Positions 23,873 to 33,131 of a DNA stretch of 64,000 nucleotides are shown one piece after another. A program made the position numbers and the translations under genes. Source of the stretch: Ardenticatenaceae bacterium (lineage in GTDB: Bacteria > Chloroflexota > Anaerolineae > Promineifilales > Promineifilaceae); contig JACKBX010000004.1 in the NCBI GenBank assembly GCA_020634375.1, positions 492,035-556,034 on the forward strand, read 5' to 3'. Position 1 is the first letter of the stretch. Each line of letters opens with the position of its first letter. The notes below the pieces were generated by a model, which was given only the letters and a program-made list of their open reading frames with translations, was not told the origin of the DNA and made no database searches.

Positions 23873-25534
23873 ATGACCGGAACAAACCCACTCAGTTATC
23901 GTGTTGCTGTAGAAGACTTTAAGCGCATGAGGCGGCAAGCGGCCATGCGTCAGCTTATTTCCACGCTTACCGGACAGGAGGCGGTGCTGCTCTCTTACAA
24001 TGAAGTGATAGACATGTTGGAGCCGACCGGACATATTGACAAAGGGCTGCAAGAGATTCCGGTGGAGGCAATTGTGGGCAGCGTGGGGCGTTATCAGGAT
24101 TTCACCCGTGATTTTTTGCCGAAGCATGATGCTGATGAGGAGCGCTGGGCGCGGGTGAAGGCCGCAGTGATGGATATGCGCGGCTTTGACCCGATTGAGG
24201 TGTACCAGATTGGGGATGTGTATTTTGTTAAAGATGGCAATCATCGCGTTTCGGTGACGCGTCATTTGGGGGTGAAGACGATCTCTGCGCGTGTGACAGA
24301 GGTGCAGACGCGGGTTCCGCTGACGCCGGAGGATGACCCAACGCAGGTGGTTTGTAAGGCGCGGTATGTCGATTTTCTGGCGAAGACGAATCTGGATAAG
24401 CTGCGCCCGGATGCAGATCTGCTGATGACTTACTGTGGTGAGTACGAAACGTTTTTGCGGCAGATTCGTACGCATCAAGGTTGGATGCAATTGAAGGAGA
24501 AACGGCCGTTTTCCTTTGAAGAATCCGTCGCTTCCTGGTATGACGAGGTGTATTTGCCAGTGGTGCAGATGATACGGGCGCAAGGGGCATTGCACCATTT
24601 TCGCAGGCGCACGGAAGCGGATTTGTATATTTTGTTGTTAGAACATCAGGAGGAGTTGCAAGAGTCATTGGGTTGGCGGGTGAAGATGGAAACTGCCGTT
24701 GCCGATATGGCAAGCAGCATAAAACGGATACGCCCACGTTTGCCGCAACCCGGCGAGGAGGCTGACCATCGGGATACACTTTTTGGCGATATTCTCATTG
24801 CCTTACGCGGGAATAACGCTGATTGGCAGCGGCTGCATCAGGTCATCGACGTAGCAAAACGGGAGAACGGCCGTTTGCTGGGCCTACATGTCGTTCCGTC
24901 TGAAGAAGAGCGTTACGGTTTACTGGCTCGCAAAGTGGAAACAGCCTTCACAAAAGTCTGCCAACAGGCCGGTGTGCCACATGACTTTGCCATTGAAGTT
25001 GGGGCGATTGCACCCACTATCATTCAACGTGCGGCCTGGGCCGATCTCGTTGTGGCTGGCCTGAATCACCCGCCTGGCAGCCAGGCTGTTGCGCGTCTCA
25101 GCTCAGGTTTCAATGCCATTATTCAGCGCTGCCCGCGCCCTATTCTTGCACTGCCCGGTAAAAGATCGCCGATGGATAATGCGCTGCTGGCTTACGATGG
25201 CAGTCCCAAAGCGGATGAGGCGCTCTACGTTGCAGCCTACCTGGCCTTACGCTGGCAAACACGTCTCACGGTTGTCACTGTGGAGACAGCGCACACAACC
25301 AGTGCCGCTTCTGACCGCGCCCGCGAGTATTTAACAGAATATGGAATTTCAGCGGATTATGTTGTGCGACAGGAGGACATTGCCGGGGTGATTTTGGAAA
25401 CGGCCGTGACATGCAAGGCCAATCTGATGATTATGGGGGGCTTCGGTTTTCGCCCTGTCTTACAGGTTGTATTGGGCAGTACCGTAGATAAAATCTTGCG
25501 TCAATTCCCGCAGCCCATCTTAATTTGCCGATAA
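23873..25534 (+). CDS. ParB-like domain fused to two universal stress protein domains
   Basis: 553 residues. Residues about 62-135 resemble the ParB/sulfiredoxin fold, with VEAIVGSVGRY and the key VKDGNHRVSVTRHLG at about 119-133. A helical region follows to about 300. Two USP domains come next: about 303-425 (a degenerate one, without the glycine ATP loop I could recognise) and about 434-553. The latter ends in MGGFGFRPVLQVVLGST, the G-x2-G-x9-G-S/T nucleotide motif. USP proteins bind ATP and help survival under stress. The joint occurrence with a ParB-like module suggests a nucleotide-controlled switch; that is inference. Confidence 0.8.
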   Translation: MTGTNPLSYRVAVEDFKRMRRQAAMRQLISTLTGQEAVLLSYNEVIDMLEPTGHIDKGLQEIPVEAIVGSVGRYQDFTRDFLPKHDADEERWARVKAAVMDMRGFDPIEVYQIGDVYFVKDGNHRVSVTRHLGVKTISARVTEVQTRVPLTPEDDPTQVVCKARYVDFLAKTNLDKLRPDADLLMTYCGEYETFLRQIRTHQGWMQLKEKRPFSFEESVASWYDEVYLPVVQMIRAQGALHHFRRRTEADLYILLLEHQEELQESLGWRVKMETAVADMASSIKRIRPRLPQPGEEADHRDTLFGDILIALRGNNADWQRLHQVIDVAKRENGRLLGLHVVPSEEERYGLLARKVETAFTKVCQQAGVPHDFAIEVGAIAPTIIQRAAWADLVVAGLNHPPGSQAVARLSSGFNAIIQRCPRPILALPGKRSPMDNALLAYDGSPKADEALYVAAYLALRWQTRLTVVTVETAHTTSAASDRAREYLTEYGISADYVVRQEDIAGVILETAVTCKANLMIMGGFGFRPVLQVVLGSTVDKILRQFPQPILICR

Positions 25535-25538
25535 AAAG

Positions 25539-25566
25539 TTGCCCATTTCGCTTCCGACGCTATACT
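25539..25566 (+). promoter_or_regulatory. Candidate promoter of the amino-acid transporter operon
   Basis: TTGCCC (25539-25544), 16-base spacer, TATACT (25561-25566). A second -10-like TATAAT lies at 25697-25702 without a good -35. Either would give a long 5' leader before the binding-protein gene at 25928. Confidence 0.3.
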
Positions 25567-25747
25567 ATATCTCTCATTTTATTCTTAACCGGGCTGTAAT
25601 AACCCATTAAACCTCAAAATTTCTCGCGAAATAAATTACCGCGCAAGCAAGAAACAAGCTACCGTCAGGCTATCGACGTTCAATAAATTGTCAAGCTATA
25701 ATGGCATACATTTGCATAAACCATTATAGATAACACAAAACAAACGA

Positions 25748-25831
25748 TAGAAGATAGTGACCATTCAATAACCACAAGTAGTTATTCTCTTGTGGTAGCT
25801 TAGGTTATCTTCTACCTTCATATTATGAAGG
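25748..25831 (+). ncRNA. Structured 5' leader RNA of the transporter operon
   Basis: Outer helix TAGAAGATA (25748-25756) pairs with 25806-25814, and ACC (25760-25762) with GGT (25803-25805) across a bulge. The inner stem ACCACAAG (25771-25778) pairs with 25789-25796. A third hairpin, CCTTCAT (25815-25821) with ATGAAGG (25825-25831), traps the start of a strong anti-SD match AAGGAGGTGA. The leader stretch from 25535 to 25927 holds no convincing gene; an eight-codon frame starts at 25825. Candidate riboswitch-like or translation-control element; it matches no class I know. Confidence 0.45.
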
Positions 25832-25927
25832 AGGTGAGCGCAGGACATTAAGAATCAGAATAACACAGCTTGATAAGAACCATTCATTACTGTTGACTAA
25901 AAAAACTTACTTTGGAGGAGAACAAAC

Positions 25928-27046
25928 ATGAATAAAAAGACATGGACATTATTACTGGTATTGCTGTTGGGCCTGCTGTTAGTAGGCTGTGGTGGTGGTA
26001 ACAACGAAACGGCCGAGACCGCCGAAGAACCGGCCGCTGAAGCACCTGCTGCTGCCGAAGCACCTGCTGCTGAAGAAGCTGCACCAGCCACCGGCAATAT
26101 CCTAGAAGCCGTTCGCGCACGCGATGTTGTGAAATGTGGCGGCAATCAAGCCGTACCTGGCTTTGGTTACATCAATCCTGATACCAACGAATTTGAAGGG
26201 TTTGATATTGATTTCTGCAAGGCTGTAGCTGCGGCTGCTTTGGGTGATTCTACTAAGTTTGAGATTCGTCCCACCACAGCCAACGAGCGCTTCCCCGTGC
26301 TGCAATCTGGTGAAATTGATGTTCTCATTCGCAACACCACCTGGACCCTCAGCCGTGACACCAATTTGGGTGCCGACTTCCAGCCCACCACTTTCTACGA
26401 TGGGCAGGGCATGATGGTACGCAAGGCTTCCGGCATTACCACATTGGAAGGTCTAGCTGGCGGCACCATCTGCGTGCAATCTGGTACGACCACTGAGAAG
26501 AACCTGGCTGACGTTTTCCGCGCTCGTGGTATTGATTTCACGCCAGTTGTGTTTGATGATGCAGACAAGACCCGCGAAGCATATGACCAGGGTCAATGTG
26601 ATGGCTTCACCACTGACAAATCCGGTCTCGTGTCGCAGCAAATCTTGTTGGCCGAGCCAGATGCCCACGTCATTCTGGAAGAAACCATGTCCAAAGAGCC
26701 TCTAGGCCCATTGACTCGTCATGGCGACAACAACTGGGGCGACATTGTGATGTGGACTGTCAACTGCACCATCCAGGCAGAAGAATTGGGTATCACCTCC
26801 CAGAACGTGGATAGCTTCTTGGGCGGCGAAGACCCGGTTGTGCAGAACCTGCTGGGCGAAGTTGGCGACTTGGGCACTTACATGGGTCTGAATGCAGACT
26901 GGTGCTACCAAGTGATCAAGCAAGTTGGCAATTACGGCGAAATCTACGACCGTAACCTTGGCCCGGACACACCGTTCAATCTCGCTCGTGGTTTGAATGC
27001 CCTGTGGACCGACGGTGGTTTGCTCTACTCCCCGCCGTTCCGTTAA
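25928..27046 (+). CDS. aapJ: Amino-acid ABC transporter binding lipoprotein (AapJ/BztA type)
   Basis: 372 residues. Signal peptide with lipobox LLVGC (Cys21), then an Ala/Glu/Pro linker to about 55. The binding domain has VKCGGNQAVPGFGY, EGFDIDFCKAVAAAALGD, ANERFPVLQSGEIDVLIRNTTWT and DGFTTDKSGL, as in general L-amino-acid binding proteins. C182 and C224 may form a disulfide. It captures polar or branched amino acids outside the membrane and hands them to the permeases encoded downstream. GGAGG precedes the ATG. A perfect hairpin behind the stop probably keeps its message level above that of the permeases. Confidence 0.92.
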   Translation: MNKKTWTLLLVLLLGLLLVGCGGGNNETAETAEEPAAEAPAAAEAPAAEEAAPATGNILEAVRARDVVKCGGNQAVPGFGYINPDTNEFEGFDIDFCKAVAAAALGDSTKFEIRPTTANERFPVLQSGEIDVLIRNTTWTLSRDTNLGADFQPTTFYDGQGMMVRKASGITTLEGLAGGTICVQSGTTTEKNLADVFRARGIDFTPVVFDDADKTREAYDQGQCDGFTTDKSGLVSQQILLAEPDAHVILEETMSKEPLGPLTRHGDNNWGDIVMWTVNCTIQAEELGITSQNVDSFLGGEDPVVQNLLGEVGDLGTYMGLNADWCYQVIKQVGNYGEIYDRNLGPDTPFNLARGLNALWTDGGLLYSPPFR

Positions 27047-27070
27047 ACCGACGCTTAATTTGATGTAATG

Positions 27071-27102
27071 AACACAGCCCGACAAATTTGTCGGGCTGTG
27101 TT
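27071..27102 (+). terminator. Perfect 32-nt palindrome between binding protein and permease genes
   Basis: AACACAGCCCGACAAA is followed directly by its exact complement, ending at 27102. It is not followed by a U-run, so a 3'-stabilising or partly terminating hairpin is more likely than a full stop. Confidence 0.6.
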
Positions 27103-27185
27103 GTACCAAGAGTAGGTGACAGGCAGCCAGAACGTGGCTGAATGAAGAGCTTGATTTGGCTGCCTGTTAACGAAAAGGGGGTTTC

Positions 27186-28802
27186 ATGGCAGAAATTACA
27201 CCGCAGGTGTCGACAGGTCAAGAATCTATTCCGTTTTGGCGAGACGGCCGTGTCTTGGGCGTATTGGCTCAAATAGCCTTTCTTGCAGCCGTGATCATTG
27301 CAACCGGCTGGATACTTAACAACGTCCTACAGAACATGGATAAACTGGGCGCATTCCGTTGTGCGGATGGCTCTAGCAGTTTCGTATGCGGTTTCAACTT
27401 CCTCAGAATTGATGCGCAGTTTGACATTGGTGAGACAACCATCATCTCTTACGACCCCAGCGACGCCTTTTCCCGCGCCATCTTAGTTGGCGCTCTCAAC
27501 ACTATTCGTGTAGCTGTTTTTGGCATTATATTGGCGACTATTTTGGGTACGTTGGCTGGTATCGCGCGACTTTCCAGTAACTGGCTGATTAGCAACATCG
27601 CAAAATGGTATGTTGACTTGATGCGTAACACACCATTATTGTTACAGCTTTTTTTCCTTTACTTTGGCGTCATCTTGTTGCTTCCCCCTATTCGTGAAGC
27701 TGTCCAACCCTTTGGCTTGCCTATTTACATGAGCCAGCGCGGCATTGATTTGCCCTGGCCTGTGTTTATGTCCTCGGCACGGCTTTGGATTGGTTTTGTT
27801 GTGTTAGCGATTTTCCTGACGTGGATTTTGTGGGTTGTATTAGGGCGGCGCGAAATTCAGTTAGGCAAAAGCACCAATCGCACAGGCTGGGCGTTTCTCA
27901 CCTTTTTGCTTGTTGCTGTGGTTGGCTGGTTTGTTGCCACGGCTACATCTGGCAATAATCAGGTAGTTTTAGCGGCGAATACAGTGTCTGCTGCGGATTT
28001 GGCTGGTCTGGAAAGCGTGATGCAGCAGCGATTAGGTGTCAATGACCTCGCTTCTGTTTCTCAAGCCGTTTCCGATGGGACGTTGACACAAGAGGCTGTG
28101 GATACGGCCGCTTTCACCGTGTGTACCCTGCGCGATGATAGAAGCGAAGTCAATTTGACTGCACAACTGCGTAAGCTCAATATGCCATATTCCGTCAAAG
28201 CATTTAATCGGGAAAATTTGGTTTCAGAGGCGTTTGCAGCAGGGGACTGTGACCTGTATATTGCCAATAAGGAAACTTTGGCTGCGGCGCAAACGGCCGT
28301 ATCCGGTGCAACCCTCATCCCTATTGGCGAAACCCCTGTTCGCTTTTCCATTCCCAGCTTACAAGGACTAAACTTTACCGGTGGATATAAGCTCACGCCC
28401 AACTTCGCCGCCATTCTTGTTGGATTGGTGCTGTATACCGGCGCGTTTATTGCCGAAATCGTGCGTGCTGGTATCCAATCTGTGGCAAAGGGACAGTCAG
28501 AAGCCGCCCGCGCTTTGGGTCTCTCAGAAGGGCAGCGGCTGCGGTTAGTTGTGCTGCCACAGGCTTTACGCGTGATTATTCCCCCGCTAACGAGCCAATA
28601 CCTGAATCTCGTGAAGAACTCCAGTTTGGCCATTGCCGTTGGCTTCCCAGATTTGTGGACGACATCATTCATTACGTTGAATCAGTCAGGGCAATCTGTG
28701 CAGGTTTTCATTATCGTGATGGCCTCTTATTTGAGCTTTAGCCTGCTCATTTCGTTCTTGCTGAACTGGTACAACCAGCGTATTTCCCTGGTGGAGCGGT
28801 AA
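27186..28802 (+). CDS. aapQ: Amino-acid ABC transporter permease, AapQ type, with a binding-protein-like insert
   Basis: 538 residues, well above the roughly 400 usual for AapQ. Membrane helices lie near 25-50, 100-130, 150-168, 198-220, 235-252, 405-425 and at the end. The EAA loop that docks the ATPase is at about 423-465 (EIVRAGIQSVAKGQSEAARALG). Residues about 255-392 are an extra outer domain; 309-369 align without a gap with residues 178-238 of the cognate binding protein, including both cysteines at identical spacing. It forms the channel with the downstream AapM-type permease. The start follows AAAAGGGG. Confidence 0.88.
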   Translation: MAEITPQVSTGQESIPFWRDGRVLGVLAQIAFLAAVIIATGWILNNVLQNMDKLGAFRCADGSSSFVCGFNFLRIDAQFDIGETTIISYDPSDAFSRAILVGALNTIRVAVFGIILATILGTLAGIARLSSNWLISNIAKWYVDLMRNTPLLLQLFFLYFGVILLLPPIREAVQPFGLPIYMSQRGIDLPWPVFMSSARLWIGFVVLAIFLTWILWVVLGRREIQLGKSTNRTGWAFLTFLLVAVVGWFVATATSGNNQVVLAANTVSAADLAGLESVMQQRLGVNDLASVSQAVSDGTLTQEAVDTAAFTVCTLRDDRSEVNLTAQLRKLNMPYSVKAFNRENLVSEAFAAGDCDLYIANKETLAAAQTAVSGATLIPIGETPVRFSIPSLQGLNFTGGYKLTPNFAAILVGLVLYTGAFIAEIVRAGIQSVAKGQSEAARALGLSEGQRLRLVVLPQALRVIIPPLTSQYLNLVKNSSLAIAVGFPDLWTTSFITLNQSGQSVQVFIIVMASYLSFSLLISFLLNWYNQRISLVER

Positions 28803-28814
28803 ACAGGAGGATTC

Positions 28815-30341
28815 ATGACCACAATCGGACAAAACTCAAACATGCGCACATTCCGCGGGCGAGAGGTTCATTTTAATGCCCGGCAGTTTGTGCAAGAAAA
28901 TATTACACGACGTTGGTGGTTGACTCTGTGGCTGATCATCCTGGTTTATCTCACAGGTGTGGTGACATGGAACCAACTGGCTGCTGCGCCGGTAACGACG
29001 GCTTTGTTATTTGTGCTGTGGGCGGTGACGCTGACGTTGACGGCCGTCAACGAAATGACACGTCATCACAACAGCACGACACAATGGCTGCGAAATAACC
29101 TCTACAGCTCTCTCACCAACGCTCTCATTACCTTGTTGTTGGTACTGTTGATCGTTGCTGGGTTACGCGGCTTTTTTGCATGGGCCATTACACACGCCAG
29201 CTTCACCACGGATCCAGAGGCGGCTGCCGTTATACTGGAGAAATTCACACCCCCCGGTGCTAATTGGGGGGCAGTGATAGACAACATGCGCAACTTATTG
29301 GTTTTCCGTTGGCCGCGCGGCGAAGATTGGCGACTTTGGTTCATCCTCATTTGGAGTGTTGTTCTTGTGATACCCAGCCAATTCATTTTCCGCCGCGAAG
29401 CTTTCCGTAAATCCCTCATCCGCCGGGTGCTGACAGGATTGTGGGTGCTTACGCCCATCCTTTCTTTCCTTCTCTTGCGTGGGGTAGGTGGTGCGGAAAG
29501 CCTGATCCCAGAGGTGAATCCAGATCAGGCATGGGGTGGTTTCCTGTTGACTTTGGTGATTGCTATTTTTGCCATTGTTGCTTCTTTCCCGTTGGGTGTG
29601 CTGCTGGCATTGGGACGGCGCAGTCAGATTCGCGGTGTGCCCGGGTGGTTTACGTATGGCGCGGCGGGTTTGTTAACGGCCGTTGCCCTCTTCACCAGCA
29701 CATTCCCTGGCCTAAGCTCCGCCCCCACAACCGCAGGCAAAGTCCTCGCTTTTTGGCCGGTGCTCATCCCCCTGGTGGCATACCTGTTTCAACGCTTTTT
29801 CAAAGGCAACGTCGTTGCCTTATTCAGCACTATCTACATCGAAACCATTCGTGGCGTTCCCTTTATCACCGTGCTGTTCATGTCCATTATCCTCTTCCCC
29901 ATCTTCCTGCCGCCGGGGACAGAAGTATTAAGCACCTGGCGCGTGATGGTTGCTGCCGCCCTCTTTGCCGCCGCATATTTGGCAGAAAATGTGCGTGGTG
30001 GGCTGCAATCCTTGAACAAAGGACAATATGAAGCAGCCGACGCCATTGGCTTGAATACCTTCCAAAAGTATCGCTTCATCATCTTGCCCCAGGCGTTACG
30101 GGCTGTCATCCCTGCCATTGTGGGACAGTTCATTGGCCTGTTCAAAGATACCACCCTGATCGCCATCGTTGGTTTGGTGGAGTTCCTCGGTGTGGCAAAC
30201 CTGATTACTGCCCAGCCCGACTGGTTGGGTGTGCGACGCGAACCCTATGTGTTCATCGCCATCATTTACTTTGTAGGCAGCGCCGTCATGGCCGGTTACA
30301 GCCGTCGTTTGGAAGCCCAACTGGGCGTGGGGCAGCGCTAG
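28815..30341 (+). CDS. aapM: Amino-acid ABC transporter permease, AapM type
   Basis: 508 residues. Several membrane helices are visible, and the EAA loop ENVRGGLQSLNKGQYEAADAIGLN lies near 392-415, typical of HisMQ permeases. The N-terminal half is longer than in Rhizobium AapM and has three helices before the channel core. It pairs with the AapQ-type permease to carry amino acids inwards. ACAGGAGG precedes the ATG, 12 bases after the aapQ stop, so the genes are in one operon. Confidence 0.9.
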   Translation: MTTIGQNSNMRTFRGREVHFNARQFVQENITRRWWLTLWLIILVYLTGVVTWNQLAAAPVTTALLFVLWAVTLTLTAVNEMTRHHNSTTQWLRNNLYSSLTNALITLLLVLLIVAGLRGFFAWAITHASFTTDPEAAAVILEKFTPPGANWGAVIDNMRNLLVFRWPRGEDWRLWFILIWSVVLVIPSQFIFRREAFRKSLIRRVLTGLWVLTPILSFLLLRGVGGAESLIPEVNPDQAWGGFLLTLVIAIFAIVASFPLGVLLALGRRSQIRGVPGWFTYGAAGLLTAVALFTSTFPGLSSAPTTAGKVLAFWPVLIPLVAYLFQRFFKGNVVALFSTIYIETIRGVPFITVLFMSIILFPIFLPPGTEVLSTWRVMVAAALFAAAYLAENVRGGLQSLNKGQYEAADAIGLNTFQKYRFIILPQALRAVIPAIVGQFIGLFKDTTLIAIVGLVEFLGVANLITAQPDWLGVRREPYVFIAIIYFVGSAVMAGYSRRLEAQLGVGQR

Positions 30342-30367
30342 TTTAATCGCTGCATAGGAAGAAGAAC

Positions 30368-31147
30368 ATGACACAAGCAAAAACAGAAGAACCCAAGAGC
30401 TTTGGACATAACGAAGAAATCATCGTTTGCCGCAACGTGCGCAAATGGTATGGTGACTTTGAGGCATTGAAGGCGGTGAGCCTGACTGTGAAGCAGGGGG
30501 AAGTGGTCGTTATTTTAGGGCCTTCGGGGTCTGGTAAATCGACCTTTATCCGCTGCATCAATCGCCTGGAAGAGCATCAGGAAGGGGACATCGTTGTAGA
30601 TGGTATCCCTTTGACTCACGATGTGCGCAACATTGCAGAGATTCGCCGCGAAGTGGGCATGGTGTTCCAGCAATTTAACCTCTTCCCGCACCTGACTGTG
30701 TTGGAGAACATCACGTTAGCGCCTATTCATGTGCGTAAATGGGCCAGGGAAAAGGCTGAGGAACGCGCCATGCATTGGCTGGGACGTGTGGGTATCCCAG
30801 AGCAGGCCAATAAGTATCCGGGGCAGTTGTCCGGTGGGCAGCAGCAGCGTGTTGCTATTGCCCGCACGCTGACGATGGAACCCAATATCCTGCTCTTTGA
30901 TGAACCAACGTCAGCGCTGGACCCGGAGATGATTAAGGAAGTGTTGGACGTGATGCGCGACCTGGCGCAGACAGGATATACCATTTTGGCGGTGACGCAC
31001 GAAATGGGGTTTGCACGCACGGTGGCTGATCGCATTATCTTTATGGATGCAGGGCAAATTGTGGAAGAGAATACGCCGGAGAACTTCTTCACAAACCCGG
31101 AGAATGAGCGCACGCGGCTGTTCTTGAACCAGATTTTGCATCATTAA
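30368..31147 (+). CDS. aapP: Amino-acid ABC transporter ATP-binding protein
   Basis: 259 residues. Walker A GPSGSGKST at about 56-64, the Q-loop in FQQFNLFPHLTV, the signature LSGGQQQRVAIA, Walker B ILLFDEPTSALD and the switch His in AVTHEMGFA are all present and intact. It drives the AapQM channel by ATP hydrolysis on the inner membrane face. It is the last gene of the operon and is followed by a strong bidirectional hairpin. Confidence 0.96.
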   Translation: MTQAKTEEPKSFGHNEEIIVCRNVRKWYGDFEALKAVSLTVKQGEVVVILGPSGSGKSTFIRCINRLEEHQEGDIVVDGIPLTHDVRNIAEIRREVGMVFQQFNLFPHLTVLENITLAPIHVRKWAREKAEERAMHWLGRVGIPEQANKYPGQLSGGQQQRVAIARTLTMEPNILLFDEPTSALDPEMIKEVLDVMRDLAQTGYTILAVTHEMGFARTVADRIIFMDAGQIVEENTPENFFTNPENERTRLFLNQILHH

Positions 31148-31156
31148 TTGTGATGT

Positions 31157-31202
31157 ATGAAGCGTGAAACGTGACAATATCTGTTCACGTTTCACGCTTC
31201 AT
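31157..31202. terminator. 18-bp perfect hairpin between convergent genes
   Basis: ATGAAGCGTGAAACGTGA (31157-31174) pairs with 31185-31202, and TTTT follows in the plus direction. A near-identical hairpin occurs at 61011-61055, also between convergent genes. Confidence 0.65.
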
Positions 31203-31205
31203 GTT

Positions 31206-33125
31206 TTATGGGGCGGCAAACCAAAAGAGGGGGGTAGTTTGTTGAGCGGCCTGGGACGGGGGGAGTAGGTTGTGGGTAACGGCCGTTACCATCTCCCAAT
31301 CGAAATAAGCCATATCTTCTAATGTAACTGGTCGGGCAAAGGGAAAACCTGCACGCAGCGCCTCCGCCAAGGGGCGCGGCAGCATTTGCCAATAACCACT
31401 GGCCTCAGCCACAGAAGCACGTGCCGGAATCAGACGGTAGCGTGGCGCGGTTTGTTGGTAGCTCAAAAAGGTCAGCCATTCCCAAACCGCTTGCGGGTGT
31501 TGACTGACCTGCGTGATGAATGAGCCATATAGGTGCAAAGGCGTGGCGCCATCAAACTGCGTCGAACCGGGGAAGGGGACGACACCCATATTGCCCACAA
31601 TCTGTACGCGATGTTCATAGTAGATCAGTTTGTCTACCCAGATGAAGGCCCACCAGCGAAAGCTATTGTTCTGTCGTTCTTCATCGGTCAGGCTGGCTAC
31701 ATCGGGCATGAAATGGGGTTGAGCGGCGGTTTCCTGATACCAGGCCAGGGCGGCGGCGGCACTTTCTGGGGTAAGTTCGGTCGGGTTTTGTGTGTAGGCA
31801 TAGGCGTAGAGGATGTCGGGTGTAATGTCGAAGAAGCGATAGTTGGCAAACGGCCGTTCCTCAAACGGCAGCGCCGCATTCAACGCCTGTAAATCCGCCA
31901 TCATTTCTTCCCACGTCCAGCGCAACGAGGGCAACGGCCGTTCCGCCGCCGCATACGCATTTTCATCGTAATACAACACCTGCATTTCCCCCGCCTGCGG
32001 CACAAACCACAAGCGATCCCGCCACCACGCGCCCTGCAAGATTTGCGGGTAAAAGTCAGATAGCTGAAAACGGACATCTGTTGCCGCCAAATTGCTGAGA
32101 TCACGCACTTCTCCGGCGGCGATCATTTGTGGTGTTGGCGCAAAGGCTGCGCCGTCAAACAGGCGCAGTTGTGCAGGGTCTTGCGGAATTTCATCCAGTG
32201 TAATCAGTTCAATGGTGATGTGGGGGTGGGCTGCGCTAAATTGCGCAGCGGCTTGTTCATAATCTACCAGGTGGATGCCAACCGGCATTTGAGGAGGCAG
32301 GGCAAAGCGGATGTGGGCTGGCTGCAAATAGGCGGTCAGTTTTTGGCGCAGCAGATTCCAAAAGGGTGGGGCGGGATTGCCATTGTCGTCCAGGGCGACA
32401 AGACGGGGAGATGGGATGCGCAGGATGTTGGGTACGGCCGTTTCCTCATACCCATTCGCCACCACCAATGTTAACGGAAGCTGATCTTGCACGCATTCTT
32501 GAGCGCATAGTTCAGCGATAACCGCTTCAACAAATTGCGTTAGTTCCCCAGCCCAGGCTGCGTCTACCTGATAGGTACTCAGCAGACCCCAGGCCGTTCT
32601 CTGACGGCGCACATCCCCCCAATAACCCATTTGTGGCGGCGCAAATAGCAGATCGGCAGTTCCTGCATTGTCCGTTTCTTGCAAATAGACCATGCGCTGC
32701 CAGGCTGCATCTCCATCTGTCCATTGCACATGCACTTGCAGCACATCTTTGTACTGCTGCACCTGCCGCGCCTCGCTGTCGTTGCGGTACAGTGCCTGAT
32801 TGATGGGCTGAAGCTGTGCAGCCTGCCATGCCGCATCTTCGCTGAACAGGGCAAAAAAGCTGTCGCCATCACCGGCTAACAGGGCTTGCTGTGCCTGCGC
32901 CAACAGCGTGTTGACTTGTTGTCGTCTGGCGGCTTGCGTTTTTTTGATGGTTACTTGTGATGACAACCAGACAAGGATTGTTATTGCAAAAATGAGGAGA
33001 ATGGTAACGGCTGTTGCCATTCCTGGCCCGCGCAGCGAAGAGAAATGTAGTGAAAACTGGGATGAATGGTGTGACGGGTCAGGCGACAATTCCGGGTCGG
33101 TATGCCAGGAAAACTGTTTACCCAT
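31206..33125 (-). CDS. Membrane-anchored extracellular solute-binding protein, family 1
   Basis: 639 residues. An N-terminal cytoplasmic stretch of about 35 residues and one membrane helix (about 36-58) come first. Residues 75-190 resemble a helical or NTF2-like module, and about 265-610 resemble a sugar-type (family 1) binding protein: VGIHLVDYEQAAAQFSAAHPHI, GAWWRDRLWFVPQAGEMQVLYYD and FPFARPV. Unlike normal binding proteins it is fixed by a transmembrane anchor, and no permease is next to it, so a sensor role is possible. TATAAT six bases before the ATG marks a leaderless start. Confidence 0.78.
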   Translation of the reverse strand: MGKQFSWHTDPELSPDPSHHSSQFSLHFSSLRGPGMATAVTILLIFAITILVWLSSQVTIKKTQAARRQQVNTLLAQAQQALLAGDGDSFFALFSEDAAWQAAQLQPINQALYRNDSEARQVQQYKDVLQVHVQWTDGDAAWQRMVYLQETDNAGTADLLFAPPQMGYWGDVRRQRTAWGLLSTYQVDAAWAGELTQFVEAVIAELCAQECVQDQLPLTLVVANGYEETAVPNILRIPSPRLVALDDNGNPAPPFWNLLRQKLTAYLQPAHIRFALPPQMPVGIHLVDYEQAAAQFSAAHPHITIELITLDEIPQDPAQLRLFDGAAFAPTPQMIAAGEVRDLSNLAATDVRFQLSDFYPQILQGAWWRDRLWFVPQAGEMQVLYYDENAYAAAERPLPSLRWTWEEMMADLQALNAALPFEERPFANYRFFDITPDILYAYAYTQNPTELTPESAAAALAWYQETAAQPHFMPDVASLTDEERQNNSFRWWAFIWVDKLIYYEHRVQIVGNMGVVPFPGSTQFDGATPLHLYGSFITQVSQHPQAVWEWLTFLSYQQTAPRYRLIPARASVAEASGYWQMLPRPLAEALRAGFPFARPVTLEDMAYFDWEMVTAVTHNLLPPSQAAQQTTPLFWFAAP

Positions 33126-33131
33126 AAGGGC

